Part shown: piece after piece, positions 22,756-32,056 of the stretch
Layout: every line of letters starts with the position of its first letter
Position numbering within the stretch: position 1 is the stretch's first letter
NCBI RefSeq assembly: GCF_030247195.1
Contig: NC_080671.1
Location: 88,162,370-88,226,369, forward strand
DNA length: 64,000 bases
Direction of reading: 5' to 3'
Source: Topomyia yanbarensis
Lineage: Eukaryota > Arthropoda > Insecta > Diptera > Culicidae
Program-made: the position numbers and the translations under genes
The notes under the pieces: generated by a model
Told to the model about the DNA's origin: nothing
The model's database searches: none
Seen by the model: only the letters and a program-made list of their open reading frames with translations

Positions 22756-23230
22756 GATGGCAGGGGTACATACAATGGTTCTTTTGTTCTAGACGCACTA
22801 ACTGTCGTTCACTTTGCTCATTTGTTACTATAACTTGGCAGATGTAAAAGTACATCGAACGGTTTTCTTTGTTCTTAAGACAATACTCACAAGATAAAAG
22901 TACTGTGTTGTGGTTCATTTTGTGCTGGCTCAGACAGCGGCAGAATTTCGTGACCGGTATCTTTGGTGGTTGTAAATCAACTGATAACTATCTATAGTTA
23001 AAGATAAAAGAATAAAAAAGTCCACTTTTTAACCAACCTCATCGTATATAAACACTTAACGAAATACTCCGAATCCCACTAATACGCTCAATACCCTACA
23101 TGTAAATCAAACTCTGGCGCTTTTAACACAACATGTGACTTATTTGGATCAAAACGTAGTGTGCCTTGTCTGATTTTCATAAAGCATGATAAAATCAAGA
23201 GTGATATAAACGCACAGTGATATAATCGAA

Positions 23231-24080
23231 ACATCACCGTATTTGTGACAGCTGGGTCAGCGAATGGATATAGGACTGGCGTATATGATAGAATAGTGGG
23301 TAATCCTTCCGGTGTTCAATTTGTGCATTCGATTCAGTTCATTCGGGAAGATCGGATTGGATAAAGTATAGTACAATTGATTTACAGACGCACGTGAGTT
23401 ATCCATTCCCGGTTAGCATAGCATTTAAAAAGCATTTTGAAAAGCTTAGAGCTCACCGGCGACTTAACTTTTTGTCTGCTACCGTAGGAGTCAGGATCTT
23501 TTGGCATTAGAAATGCGAATCACCTGAGTCTACGGCATGTCCGGACAAGCGTAAAGTAACTTGTTACTTCATGCTGTCGGAACCGACTAGTCGCCGGCGA
23601 GCTCTAAGCTTGCATATATGATCCTTCCACGCTTTTCTAAACTTTCTCCCTTCAACTCCTTGCTCTCGCTTGAGTACTATGGCTCTTAGTATTGAAAAAT
23701 ATACTTCACCTTCCAGTCCCTTGCTAATTAAATGCCGTAACAACTGTTGACACATAGCGCCTATAAATTTACAAACGCGGTCTCAAGCATTAACCAACCG
23801 CTCGCGCGATCACGAATCGGTCTCGTCCGGAAGTTCAGTTAGGCCAATCAAAAAATGACACTCATATTCACTAGACAACACGTTCCATGGCGACTTGACC
23901 GGGAACTCTAGTAATATGAGAGAACTCTCTTCTAGTATCTGAACCGTACACTGAAAATTAAGCATCAGATTCACGTTCCACGCGATCATTCAAGAACACA
24001 CGCGAATATGCAAATGGCCACACGGTTATAAAATCGAATTTATCTACGCGAAGTTACATACACGATAGAAGAATAGTATG
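23231..24080. repeat. Unclassified dispersed repeat, copy 2
   Basis: This is homologous in order to 19985-20745 and to 26330-27480. Landmarks are TTTGTGACAGCTGGGTCAGC (23242), ACAAACGCGGTCTCAAGC (23770), CACTAGACAACACGTTCCAT (about 23868), ACACACGCGAATATGC (23997) and GGTTATAAAATCGAAT (24024). A 170-bp inverted-repeat element (23442-23611) sits inside it. No coding potential is evident. Confidence 0.55.
23442..23611. repeat. 170-bp inverted-repeat element
   Basis: The termini AAGCTTAGAGCTCACCGGCG (23442 on) and the complement (CGCCGGCGAGCTCTAAGCTT, ending 23611) are inverted with one or two differences. It lies inside copy 2 of the dispersed repeat and has no counterpart at the same place in the other copies, so it is probably a small MITE. 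No clear target duplication was found. Confidence 0.6.
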
Positions 24081-24394
24081 CTTTGACCAAAGGTGGATGC
24101 GATTTCTCGATCCGATACTTTTTTTTAACAAAAAAGTTCCTGGTAATGCAATTTTCCACTTTCTCTTCTGGCGCTGAAGAAATTTGGAAACTGTGATGTA
24201 TTCTTGCATATTCGAATCTATTGTGTTTAACTGTTTGCAGCTTGCAGCAACAACACCGGTCTGTTACTAATTTGCAGTCAGACCAGCTACCGGGATCCTC
24301 ATCGATGCCTTCTTCATCAAATTCTTTTTAAATTTTTTATTGTTGTGGTATCCTATCTAAGCGAAATGTTCGGAAAAAGTAGTATAACGGAGTT

Positions 24395-25830
24395 GTATAC
24401 CAATCCCTAGAAAGCCATTTCCCAGAAAGCCAATCCCGAGGATTCCATCTCCCAGAATGTACCGTTCCTCAGAAAGACATTGCCTAGAATGTACCATTCG
24501 CTAGAAAGCTATTATCCAGAATGCACTATTTCCCAGAAAAGTTTATGTTTTTAATAGCTTTTTTTGTGGTTTACTCATTACCTAATTCAAGGAACTGATG
24601 CGGTGTGAAGCTGCTGAGGAAGTGCCGCCGAATGTGGCCGCCCCTCACAAGCAAACCTGTTATCCACTCGTATAACCTGTTTACTCGAACATAGGGATCG
24701 GTTCCTTCTTTCAATCATGAGCAGTTTTTTGATTTTGTATGCCAAATAACTCTTGCACGCAAATTTGTGATATTTTCGTCTGACCGGTTTATTCAAACAT
24801 AGGTGTTGATTCTTTCTTTTGAACTTTCCTTGACTCTACATTAAAATCGAAATGAATGCTCATTTTGACAAACGGTTTGGTGTGTTTTTAGAGCATTTTT
24901 TGCATTGGAAATGTTTCGTACGCAAATGTGCGACCTACCCGATTGCTCGGGTTACTCGAACATGTGGCACTAAATACATTCGAAAGTATTTTCATATCTT
25001 ATGCCAATTGGTACTGATACCACAGACTAACAGACATAATACTCGACAACAATTCTTCGCCAATGTTAGCGGTCGTTTTGAATATATTTTTAGTTGGGAC
25101 AGTGATCGCATTTACGATTGTAATCCATATATGGCGCCACTCATGTATGTGCATGTATACAAAATAGACCAATAGTAAAAAAGTTCCTGGATCTGAGGGG
25201 GGGGGGGGGCAGACGTAAAGATCACAAGTTTGCGTGCAAGAGTCATTTGGCATGAAGATTCCATGAACTACTCATGTTTGAAAGAAGGAATCAATTCCTA
25301 TGTTTGAGTAAATCGGGTAAGCTAATGAAAAAACTGGTTTACTACGAGGAGTCACCGTTTTCGACATTACTTACTTACTTACATAACACTGTTCCATTCT
25401 TTTGAACCCTAGGAAGGGGCGCTTCCGCTTCCTATGGTTGTTTCCAAATGGCTCTCAAAACACACCTGTATTACATTATTAAAAGAAATGTAAAAGTAAA
25501 GCTATTGTTTAATGCTGGTAGCAGTGCACTCTTCCAGGGGAGCAAAATAGACTACATTCTGAATAAGATTTCAGATCTTGTCAATTCAAAGCAATGTGGG
25601 TGCTTTCCCCATCTTACCAAAAATGTCTAGGAAATTGTTATGTCTGGGGAATGAGCTTCTGAGCATTGGTTCATTCTGAATAAGGTATTTCCGAGAAAGA
25701 GTACATTCTGGAATATTGTTTTCTAGGAATTGTTGCTTTCGAGGGAATGGTTTGCTGGAGAATAGTCTTTCTGAGGAAAACACTTCGGTATTTTATTTTG
25801 TGTGGAATAGTTTTTGGGGAAAGTCGTAGA
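24395..25830. repeat. Foldback-like element with minisatellite arms
   Basis: The left arm starts with tandem units of about 17-20 nt (CCCAGAATGTACCATTCNCT, 24400-24545). It continues through a block with CGAACATAGGGATCGGTTCC and TTCTTTCAATCATGAG (about 24688-24722). The right side holds the same parts in reverse order and orientation: CATGTTTGAAAGAAGGAATC (about 25273) and then reverse-complement minisatellite units such as GGTACATTCTGG-like repeats at 25640-25800. The central 24850-25160 is not part of the arms. Inverted arms made of short tandem repeats are the hallmark of foldback (FB) transposons. No transposase is visible. Confidence 0.5.
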
Positions 25831-26329
25831 ACCAAATCTTCATCGCAATATTCAACACAACATGAATTAGCAAATTCTTTATTTTAATGTGGAATAAATA
25901 ATGTCATCCTAACTTCAGGTTTCAACACAAAATGCAAATCATTTCAAATGTGCGCGAATCGAAAGCGAAGAATGTCGTTTGATGGAAATGGGAACGAGTA
26001 CAGTCGTGATTCGTTGGTTGGGCCACAGCCTATGTCCAACCAACAAATTTAATTCGTTAGTTGGACCGATTGACAAACGTCAAAAACTATCCAAAGGAGA
26101 CGTTAGTAGTGTAAATGCTTCTGTTCACATCTCTGATTATTTTCAGTTTAATTGTCAGGGTGATTTTGACATGGGATTTTGACATTACGATGCTTGGATG
26201 GTCCAACTAGCGGAAGTCCAACTAAAAAGCGGTCCAGTTAAAAAGGAACCAACCAGCGAATCGCGACTGTAGTACGTTAAAAAGATCAAATCAACAAAAA
26301 ATAAAACTTTTCTAGGAACATGTTCGCTC
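25831..26329. other. Anonymous DNA
   Basis: Short inverted phrases around GGTTGG/CCAACC (25995-26250) suggest a decayed inverted-repeat element, but the termini are not definable. No gene is supported. Confidence 0.3.
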
Positions 26330-26798
26330 GTTAATCGATTGGTCATGTCCGTAAATCTGTTCCTCCGGTCTTGGCATCCTAGGTTTTATGACGCTCTTAT
26401 TCACTAGACAGCACGTTCCATGGCGGCTTTTGTGATATGGGGAAACTGACTCTTCTAGCATCTATTCCATATACTAAAAATTAAGCATCTGATACAGGGT
26501 CCACGCGCGATCATTCATGAATACCCGCGAATAGGTTACAACATTGAATTTATGTACGTGAAGTAACATACACGCTAGTACAAGCGACAAACACTTTAAC
26601 ATACAAACGTTCGAACCTTTCGCGATCATCCACGCACACTTGCGCCCGCGATCTCGTAAACATGAGAACACTCCGGTGACCAAGTGAACGGTTTAGAACT
26701 TACAAACGTAATCCCAAGAGTAAACCTACAAACGCCCGTGTTCACGCGATCATGAATCGGTTACGCCCGCAAGTTGCTACTCAGCCATAGAAGCTTAA

Positions 26799-27021
26799 GG
26801 TTCAACTGAGAATTCCTCAAAAAGCGGCCATCTTGGAAAACAAAAAAAGCGGTTGTTTCTCACACCTTTGGGAAAATTTTCATGAAAATGAATCGATGTA
26901 TTTGGGGCATTGGTAGAGTATTAGTGATTGGTTTTCATGAAGATTTTTCCAACGCTGTTAGAAAAAACTGCTTTTTTTGTTTTCCAAGATGGCCGCTTTT
27001 TGAAGCATTCTCAGTTGAACC
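26799..27021. mobile_element. TTAA-flanked palindromic element
   Basis: The ends GGTTCAACTGAGAAT and ATTCTCAGTTGAACC are perfect inverted repeats that sit directly inside TTAA tetranucleotides (26795-26798 and 27022-27025). The inversion continues inward for about 95 nt (for example AAAAGCGGCCATCTTGGAAA on both arms), leaving a loop of some 40-50 nt. TTAA target duplication is the signature of piggyBac-type transposition. The 223-bp length means it is a MITE with no coding capacity. It interrupts copy 3 of the dispersed repeat. Confidence 0.7.
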
Positions 27022-27470
27022 TTAAGTCCACGCCTTCAGTTGGACCAATAAAAATGACACTCATCCACTGGACAACACGTTCCATGACGGCATGACCGGG
27101 AAGTCCAGTGATATGGAAGAACTCACTCTCTTCTAGCATGCATGATCATCCAAGAACACACGCGAACATGCGAATGGATACACGGTTATAAAATCGAATC
27201 TGTACCTGCGAAGTTACATATACATTAACACACGCGACATACAAACGCCCAGGTGATCAAACACGTTAACGCAGAAACGCTCGAGCCCCCTCGCGATGAT
27301 ACACACGATCGCGAAGTCCCTATGTCCGCACATATCTGACCCGTTCAATGAATATCACATTCAGAATCACGACCTGCTGCAACTGGACTTAAGCAGTGTT
27401 TTAGTTAGTGTAATTTCCCGTCTCGTCTGCAATTGTAGCGAGTGATTCTGACAGGAAGCCCTTCAGATAC

Positions 27471-27864
27471 CCTACACAGAAAAAATATTTTGTTATTATA
27501 AGTTTATTTTCATGCACATATTTGGAGCATGAATATAAATGAAAAATTAAGTTCCACCAAAAATCCACACGACTTGTCGTGCTTTCTTCAACGAATTTTA
27601 TTATAATTCTACACGTGGATTGAAAATTACAGTTTCTACGAACGGAAAACCAGTGCACTGCAATGTATTTTTTACACGCTTATTGCTGTAAAATGAATGA
27701 CATGTAATATTACACGAATGAAAGTGTAAAATTGTATGCTTTTTGATTCTCCAATTGAGTGCATTGATTTTAACGTAATTTTCAATCAAAGTTTTAATGC
27801 AATCTTTATATGTTTACATTCGTATTGATTTACATATCGTTCAAATTTCATTATTTTTTTGTGC
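27471..27864. mobile_element. 394-bp insertion with weak TIRs
   Basis: The flanking sequence is continuous in the paralogue at 20690-20740 (AGCCCTTCCGAGAACGTAGC), so this block entered after the copies diverged. Its ends, ACACAGAAAAAATATT and ATTATTTTTTTGTGCGT, are roughly inverted, as in many small insect DNA elements. The exact ends and target duplication are uncertain by a few bases. Confidence 0.5.
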
Positions 27865-27910
27865 GTAGCTCTACAGCTCCAGTAGGGCAAGTTTCGAAAA
27901 AAAGAATATT

Positions 27911-28683
27911 TTGAATATTTGCTGCTCTGCTAACGCATTGAGGGGTTGATGGATCTTAGGAAGCCACTTCATTCTGGGTGAACACGGTTTGATTTCCCCT
28001 CAGAATTGGATTACGATCTTTAGAAGCTTTATCCACCCTTTTTATTATATCTGGGAGGCGGGCCCACTCTCCGCTCCCAATATGGGCCAGAGGTATCTTT
28101 GTTTCTTTTATGTCAGCATACTTCAATATGGTTAACTATCTCATCAGTGAATATTTTTGATTTATTTCAAAATTATTATGAGATAAATGAAATTTTTAAT
28201 ATTAAACTAATATTGTTTTTTTTATCTTTTCGCAGGTAAACAAAGTTTTCCAATATTTCACTCAACTAGACCTAGTTGAAAAGACCAGTAAGTTGTTTAT
28301 AAATGTCAATGCTAAATATGTGTATTTAATATTCGGATATCATAGAAGAACTTTTTGAATCTGGATGTTACAGGACGGCTTAACAAACCTTCCGTATTCG
28401 ACCAGTTGATAAATTTAATAACATTTCTGAAAAAAAGGAACCAGTCAAAAAATCTACGAGCAACACTCGGTTCACAAATGGACGTAATATTTTCCAAAAA
28501 CTCTGTCACGAGCTTCCAATGGTTTGCCGATACTTTTTTTTATACAAAATTTAATGATATTATAGAACACCTTTTCAGTATTTTTAATGGCTAACATGAT
28601 TAGTGTAAGCACTAATAAAGATAAAATGATGTTTTATATTATCTTGTCAAAAACATCACTACGCAATTCAATGTGAGGAAAAC
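27911..28683. other. Anonymous DNA with an unassigned small reading frame
   Basis: The plus-strand frame 28355-28594 (79 codons; starts MNLDVTGRLNKPSVFDQLIN) is free of low-complexity bias, and AATAAAGATAAAAT follows at 28613-28626. It could be the 3' exon of a decayed mobile-element gene, but I recognise no domain. A polypyrimidine run and CAG at 28222-28235 look like a splice acceptor by eye only. I leave it unassigned. Confidence 0.3.
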
Positions 28684-28694
28684 ATGAAGATTTA

Positions 28695-29199
28695 ATGAAT
28701 AAGCCCCCCTTTGAATATCTTAACCATCCTGCAAAAAAATCAAATTTGTATTCTGTATTCCTAGTGTTAAGATAACTGTTAATTTTATTCTTCATTAAAA
28801 CTATTGTCTCCCATCTTGTAAATAGAATTGTATCCCTAGTTTTAAGATATCTGTGAAATTTCTCATAAATATTTGTTCGCCTTTTTATATACCAAACTAT
28901 ACATTTAGTTTTAGGATAACTGTACAATATTTCGTAAAAAACTATTCCTCACCTTTTGAATATCAAACCGGATTTTTGTTTTAAAATTTTCCATAAAAAA
29001 AATCTTTTGCCCTCACTCTTGCATATAGAACTGTATTTCTAGTCTTAAGATAGCTGTAGAATTCTTCCTCTCAATATGCAAAAAATCTGAACATTGTAAC
29101 CTCCTAGTTTTAAGCATTTAAAATGTAAAAAACAAAAGAATTTGGCACCGCCAAGCTAACGCATTTGTGCCTATCAAATAAACGAACTGAATAAAAAAA
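28695..29199 (+). mobile_element. 5'-truncated LINE 3' end with 11-bp TSD
   Basis: A perfect duplication ATGAAGATTTA flanks the insert at 28684-28694 and 29200-29210. The insert is 505 bp of 3' UTR-like DNA with diverged tandem units of about 110-130 bp (recurring CCTAGTTTTAAGATANCTGT at about 28760, 28833, 28904 and 29037). It closes with a stem-loop, TCAAATAAACGAA and poly(A). The last 100 bp align with the 3' end of the truncated I-clade LINE at 51481-53562 (minus), so it is most likely the 3' end of a LINE of the same lineage. Confidence 0.8.
29144..29199 (+). promoter_or_regulatory. 3' terminal stem-loop and tail (28.7-kb insertion)
   Basis: GGCAC (29144-29148) pairs with GTGCC (29167-29171) around a loop with AAGCTAACGC. 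TATCAAATAAACGAA follows, then poly(A). Compared with the half-LINE stem (GGCTC/GAGCC) the second pair is A-T instead of T-A, a compensated double change. Confidence 0.7.
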
Positions 29200-29210
29200 A
29201 TGAAGATTTA

Positions 29211-29673
29211 GTGGTCAAATGCACTAAACCTTTAGAATATCCCAGGATTAATGTATTTTGCCGGAGTTCGAAAGGTTGAAAGCAGACTTCCCGTGAACAT
29301 CGACAATTTTGTACCTGTGTACAAAATTTCGTGCACGCGTTCAGCCTCAAACATTCTTCGTCTCGATGTACAGGTTCACCTCGAACATCGAACCCAAGCG
29401 AACGGTGTACAAACTCTTGTTCAAAAATCCGTGTACGTAAACCGGGTGCGTACACGAGAACGATTTGCACAAGGCAAAAAGAATCAACGCTAATGATGAT
29501 GAGAGCGAGAAAGAGAAACCTATGTGTACGCATACTGTGTACGTACAGGGGGTTCGGTTGTGCAGGCGAACATGTGCACGTGTTTAGGTATGAAATAGCG
29601 TTTTTGAGTTCGTACACGAAGTGTGTGTTTAATATGAGCACAGAACCAGAGCTAACATTGGGTGCGATGTGTA
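29211..29673. other. Anonymous DNA rich in GTAC/GTGCAC phrases
   Basis: Phrases such as GTGTACAAA, GTGTACGTAA and TGTGCACGTG recur in both orientations between about 29310 and 29590. They keep several frames open on both strands (a 141-codon plus frame and a 207-codon minus frame), but neither resembles a protein family. I read it as a decayed repeat. Confidence 0.4.
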
Positions 29674-32054
29674 CACTGATAGAATATATTCGTAAATTGT
29701 TAGGAATTAGATTCGTACAATTTTTCATAAAATATACGAATTTTTCGTACATATAATGAATCGTTCGTAGTTCTATTGAAACAGTTTTATTTTGCATTAC
29801 GATTGTTTAGTGAAAACCACGAAATGACTTTCGTTGGCTTATTACGAAATGGCTTCATTAAGCAAACGAATTATTCGCTGCTATATACGAAAGTCTTTAT
29901 AATATTTACGAGCACCATTCGTCAAACCGTCAACGTCAAAGGAGTTTCATTGTTGGAGTCATTGTTGCTATTCGTCAGATAATTGTTGATCACCACGACG
30001 GTCTTGGTCTGACTATTTAGTAACCGTATCCGTGTCCGCCGGTTTCAGGAAGATTTCCTAAGCTTCTTTCGCTTCCAGTTGATCCAGAATCCGGAGCAGT
30101 ACGGATTCAGTTGAGCCATCGTGAGCTGCTCGTTGGTTTTGAATGAATAAGTTAGTTTTTCTCAGCGGGAGCAATGTCAAAATAATATGCTATTAAATAC
30201 GAAAAATTCTCTTAGATGAACGAAAACAATTCGTGCGACCAACGAGATTGTTCGTAATATACACAAATGTTTATTAAAATTAACAAAACATTTCGTTGCA
30301 TTCACGAAAAATAATGTCGTTTTCAACGACGACATTCGTGCAATGTACACTAAATTAGTAAAATTTCGTTCATCAAGCGGTCATTTCTTCATACCACAAT
30401 AAAATAGATCTGTGTCATTCATTAAAAAAATCGGTGTTGGCAAACATCGATCCCAAAAGATCGAATGAAAAAATAAGAGGATAATAAATACGAAAACTTT
30501 TCTAAGATGAACGAAAAGAGTTCGTGCGACCAACCACATCGTTCGTAATATACATAAATGTTTATTAAAATAAACGAAACATTTAGTTTCATTCACGAAA
30601 AATGATGTTGTTATCAACGATAACATTCGTACACTGTACACCAAATAAATAAAAGTCACGAAGACTTTCGTTCATCAACCGGCCATTTCTACACACCACA
30701 ATCTTTCTAGTCCTCAACAATAATGAGCAGGTTGAAATAGAATCGAATTTGCCAGATCGATTAAAAAAAATCACTGCTGTCAAATATCGATCCTAAAAGA
30801 TCGAATGCAACCAACGAAATTGTTTGTAGTATACATAAACGTTTATTGAAATAAACGAAACATTTCGTTTCATTCACGAAAAATGATGTCGTTATCAACG
30901 ATTACATTCGTGCAATGTAAACTAAATAAGTAAAATTTACGAAAACTTTCGTTCATCAAGCAGCCATTTCTTCGTACCACAAGAAAATCGATTTAAAAAA
31001 AAATCGATGTTATCAAGCATCGATCCTAAAAGATCGACTGAAATCAATAAGAGGCTAATAAATACGAAAACTTTTTAAGATAAGCGAAATAAAATCGTGT
31101 GACCAACAAAATCGTTCATCATATACATAAACATTTATGGAAATAAACGAATCATTTCGTTTCATTCACGAAAAATAACGTCGTTATCAACGATAATATT
31201 ACTGCAATGTACACTAAATATGTAAAATTTACGAGTGCTTTTGTTCATCAAGCGGCCATTACTTCACACCACAATCTTTCTAGTCCCCAATAGAGGTGAG
31301 CAGGTTGAAATAAAATCGATTTTGCCAGATCGATCTTTTTAGTTAGTTAACAAAATCGTTATTGTTAAACATCGATCTTAACTTATCGATTGAAAAAATA
31401 ATATGCTAATGAATACGAAAACTTTCTTAAGATGAACGAAATAAATTAGTGTGAGCAATTAAATCGTTCGTAATATACATAAACGTTTATTAAAATACAC
31501 GAAACATTTCGTTTCATTCATGAAGAATAATGTCGTTATTAATGATAACATTCGTGCAATGTAAACTAAATAAGTAAAATTTACGAAAACTTTCGTTCAT
31601 CAAGCAGCCATTTTTTCGAACCACAATAAAATCGATTTGGCCACATCGATTTTTTAAAAATTAAAATATATCGATGTTGTCAAACATCGATCCCAAAATA
31701 TCGACTGAAAACAGCAACAGGCTAATAAATACGCAAACTTTTTCTAAAAACGAAATAAATTCGTGCTACCAACGAAATCGTTCGTAATAAACACAAACGT
31801 TTATTAAAATAAACAAAACATTTCGTTTCATTCATGAAAAATAATGTCGTTACCAACGATAATATTCGTGCAGTGTACATTAAATGTGTAAAATTTACGA
31901 AAGCTTTCGTTCAGCAAGCGGCTATTCTTGTTGATGAAATGAACGAAAACCTATTATTTACAATGCACGAAAATACTTCATTTCAGAAAACAACGAATGA
32001 ATTCGTGCATTGTATGATCAATTTCATTATATTTACGAATTTATATTATCAGTG
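29674..32054. mobile_element. 2.4-kb TIR element carrying tandem repeats
   Basis: The ends CACTGATAGAATATATTCGT (29674 on) and its diverged complement (ACGAATTTATATTATCAGTG, ending 32054) are inverted, and each is flanked by TA (29672-29673 and 32055-32056). Subterminal similarity continues for 40-50 bp. The body is mostly a dimeric tandem repeat rich in the ACGAAA/TTTCGT phrase, with no transposase frame. It is probably a non-autonomous TA-inserting DNA element that captured or generated tandem repeats. The segment 29990-30140 is not repeated elsewhere in the window. Confidence 0.55.
30170..31990. repeat. Dimeric tandem repeat (A-B-A-B-A), units about 280-350 bp
   Basis: The phrase CGTTCATCAAGCGGCCATTT or a close variant starts six units, at 30367, 30669, 30951, 31242, 31594 and 31908 (steps 302, 282, 291, 352 and 314). 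Units at 30367, 30951 and 31594 share a TACCACAATAAAATCGATTT-type continuation. Units at 30669 and 31242 share ACACCACAATCTTTCTAGTC and then a GAGCAGGTTGAAATA phrase. The alternation means the true repeat is a dimer of about 570-640 bp. Each unit also carries AATGATGTCGTTATCAACGA, a short palindrome-like segment. Confidence 0.75.
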
Positions 32055-32056
32055 TA

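Larger units (their letters stand above)
21658..22985 (-). mobile_element. Half-LINE B: ORF1-only non-LTR element
   Basis: This is the minus-strand counterpart of half-LINE A. The 5' end lies near 22985, ORF1 starts at 22755, and the 3' UTR and poly(A) (a T run at 21658-21668 on the plus strand) close it. An 11-bp duplication with one mismatch flanks it: AACAATCTATA at 21647-21657 and AACTATCTATA at 22986-22996. The 5' UTR shares patches with copy A (for example TTCTGCCGC and AAGTGAAC-ACAG). Between ORF1 and the tail there is no RT sequence. Length is 1,328 bp, close to the 1,266 bp of copy A. Confidence 0.8.
26330..27910. repeat. Unclassified dispersed repeat, copy 3, partly tandem
   Basis: The landmarks of the family occur twice in succession: the CACTAGACAGCACGTTCCAT-type phrase at about 26402 and again near 27065, CGCGATCATTCATGAAT at 26507 and GATCATCCAAGAACACAC at 27144, and GAAGTAACATACACG at 26561 and GAAGTTACATATACA at 27209. 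After removing the 223-bp insertion at 26799-27021, the unit length is about 440 bp, so the family can be tandem. The 3' part (TGATTCTGACAGGAAGCCCTTC at 27443) is split from its continuation (GTAGCTCTACAGCTCCAGTA at 27865) by a 394-bp insertion. Confidence 0.6.

Noticed and set aside
28222..28240. Splice acceptor of a host exon
   Set aside because: A polypyrimidine tract plus CAG is common by chance, and no homologous exon or matching donor could be identified.
29174..29797. 207-codon minus-strand open frame
   Set aside because: It starts inside one TIR element and runs through palindromic GTAC-rich repeat DNA into a LINE tail; no protein family resemblance.
30170..31990. CRISPR-like array
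   Set aside because: Units are 280-350 bp and diverged throughout, without short identical repeats separated by unique spacers; the context is an insect nuclear genome.
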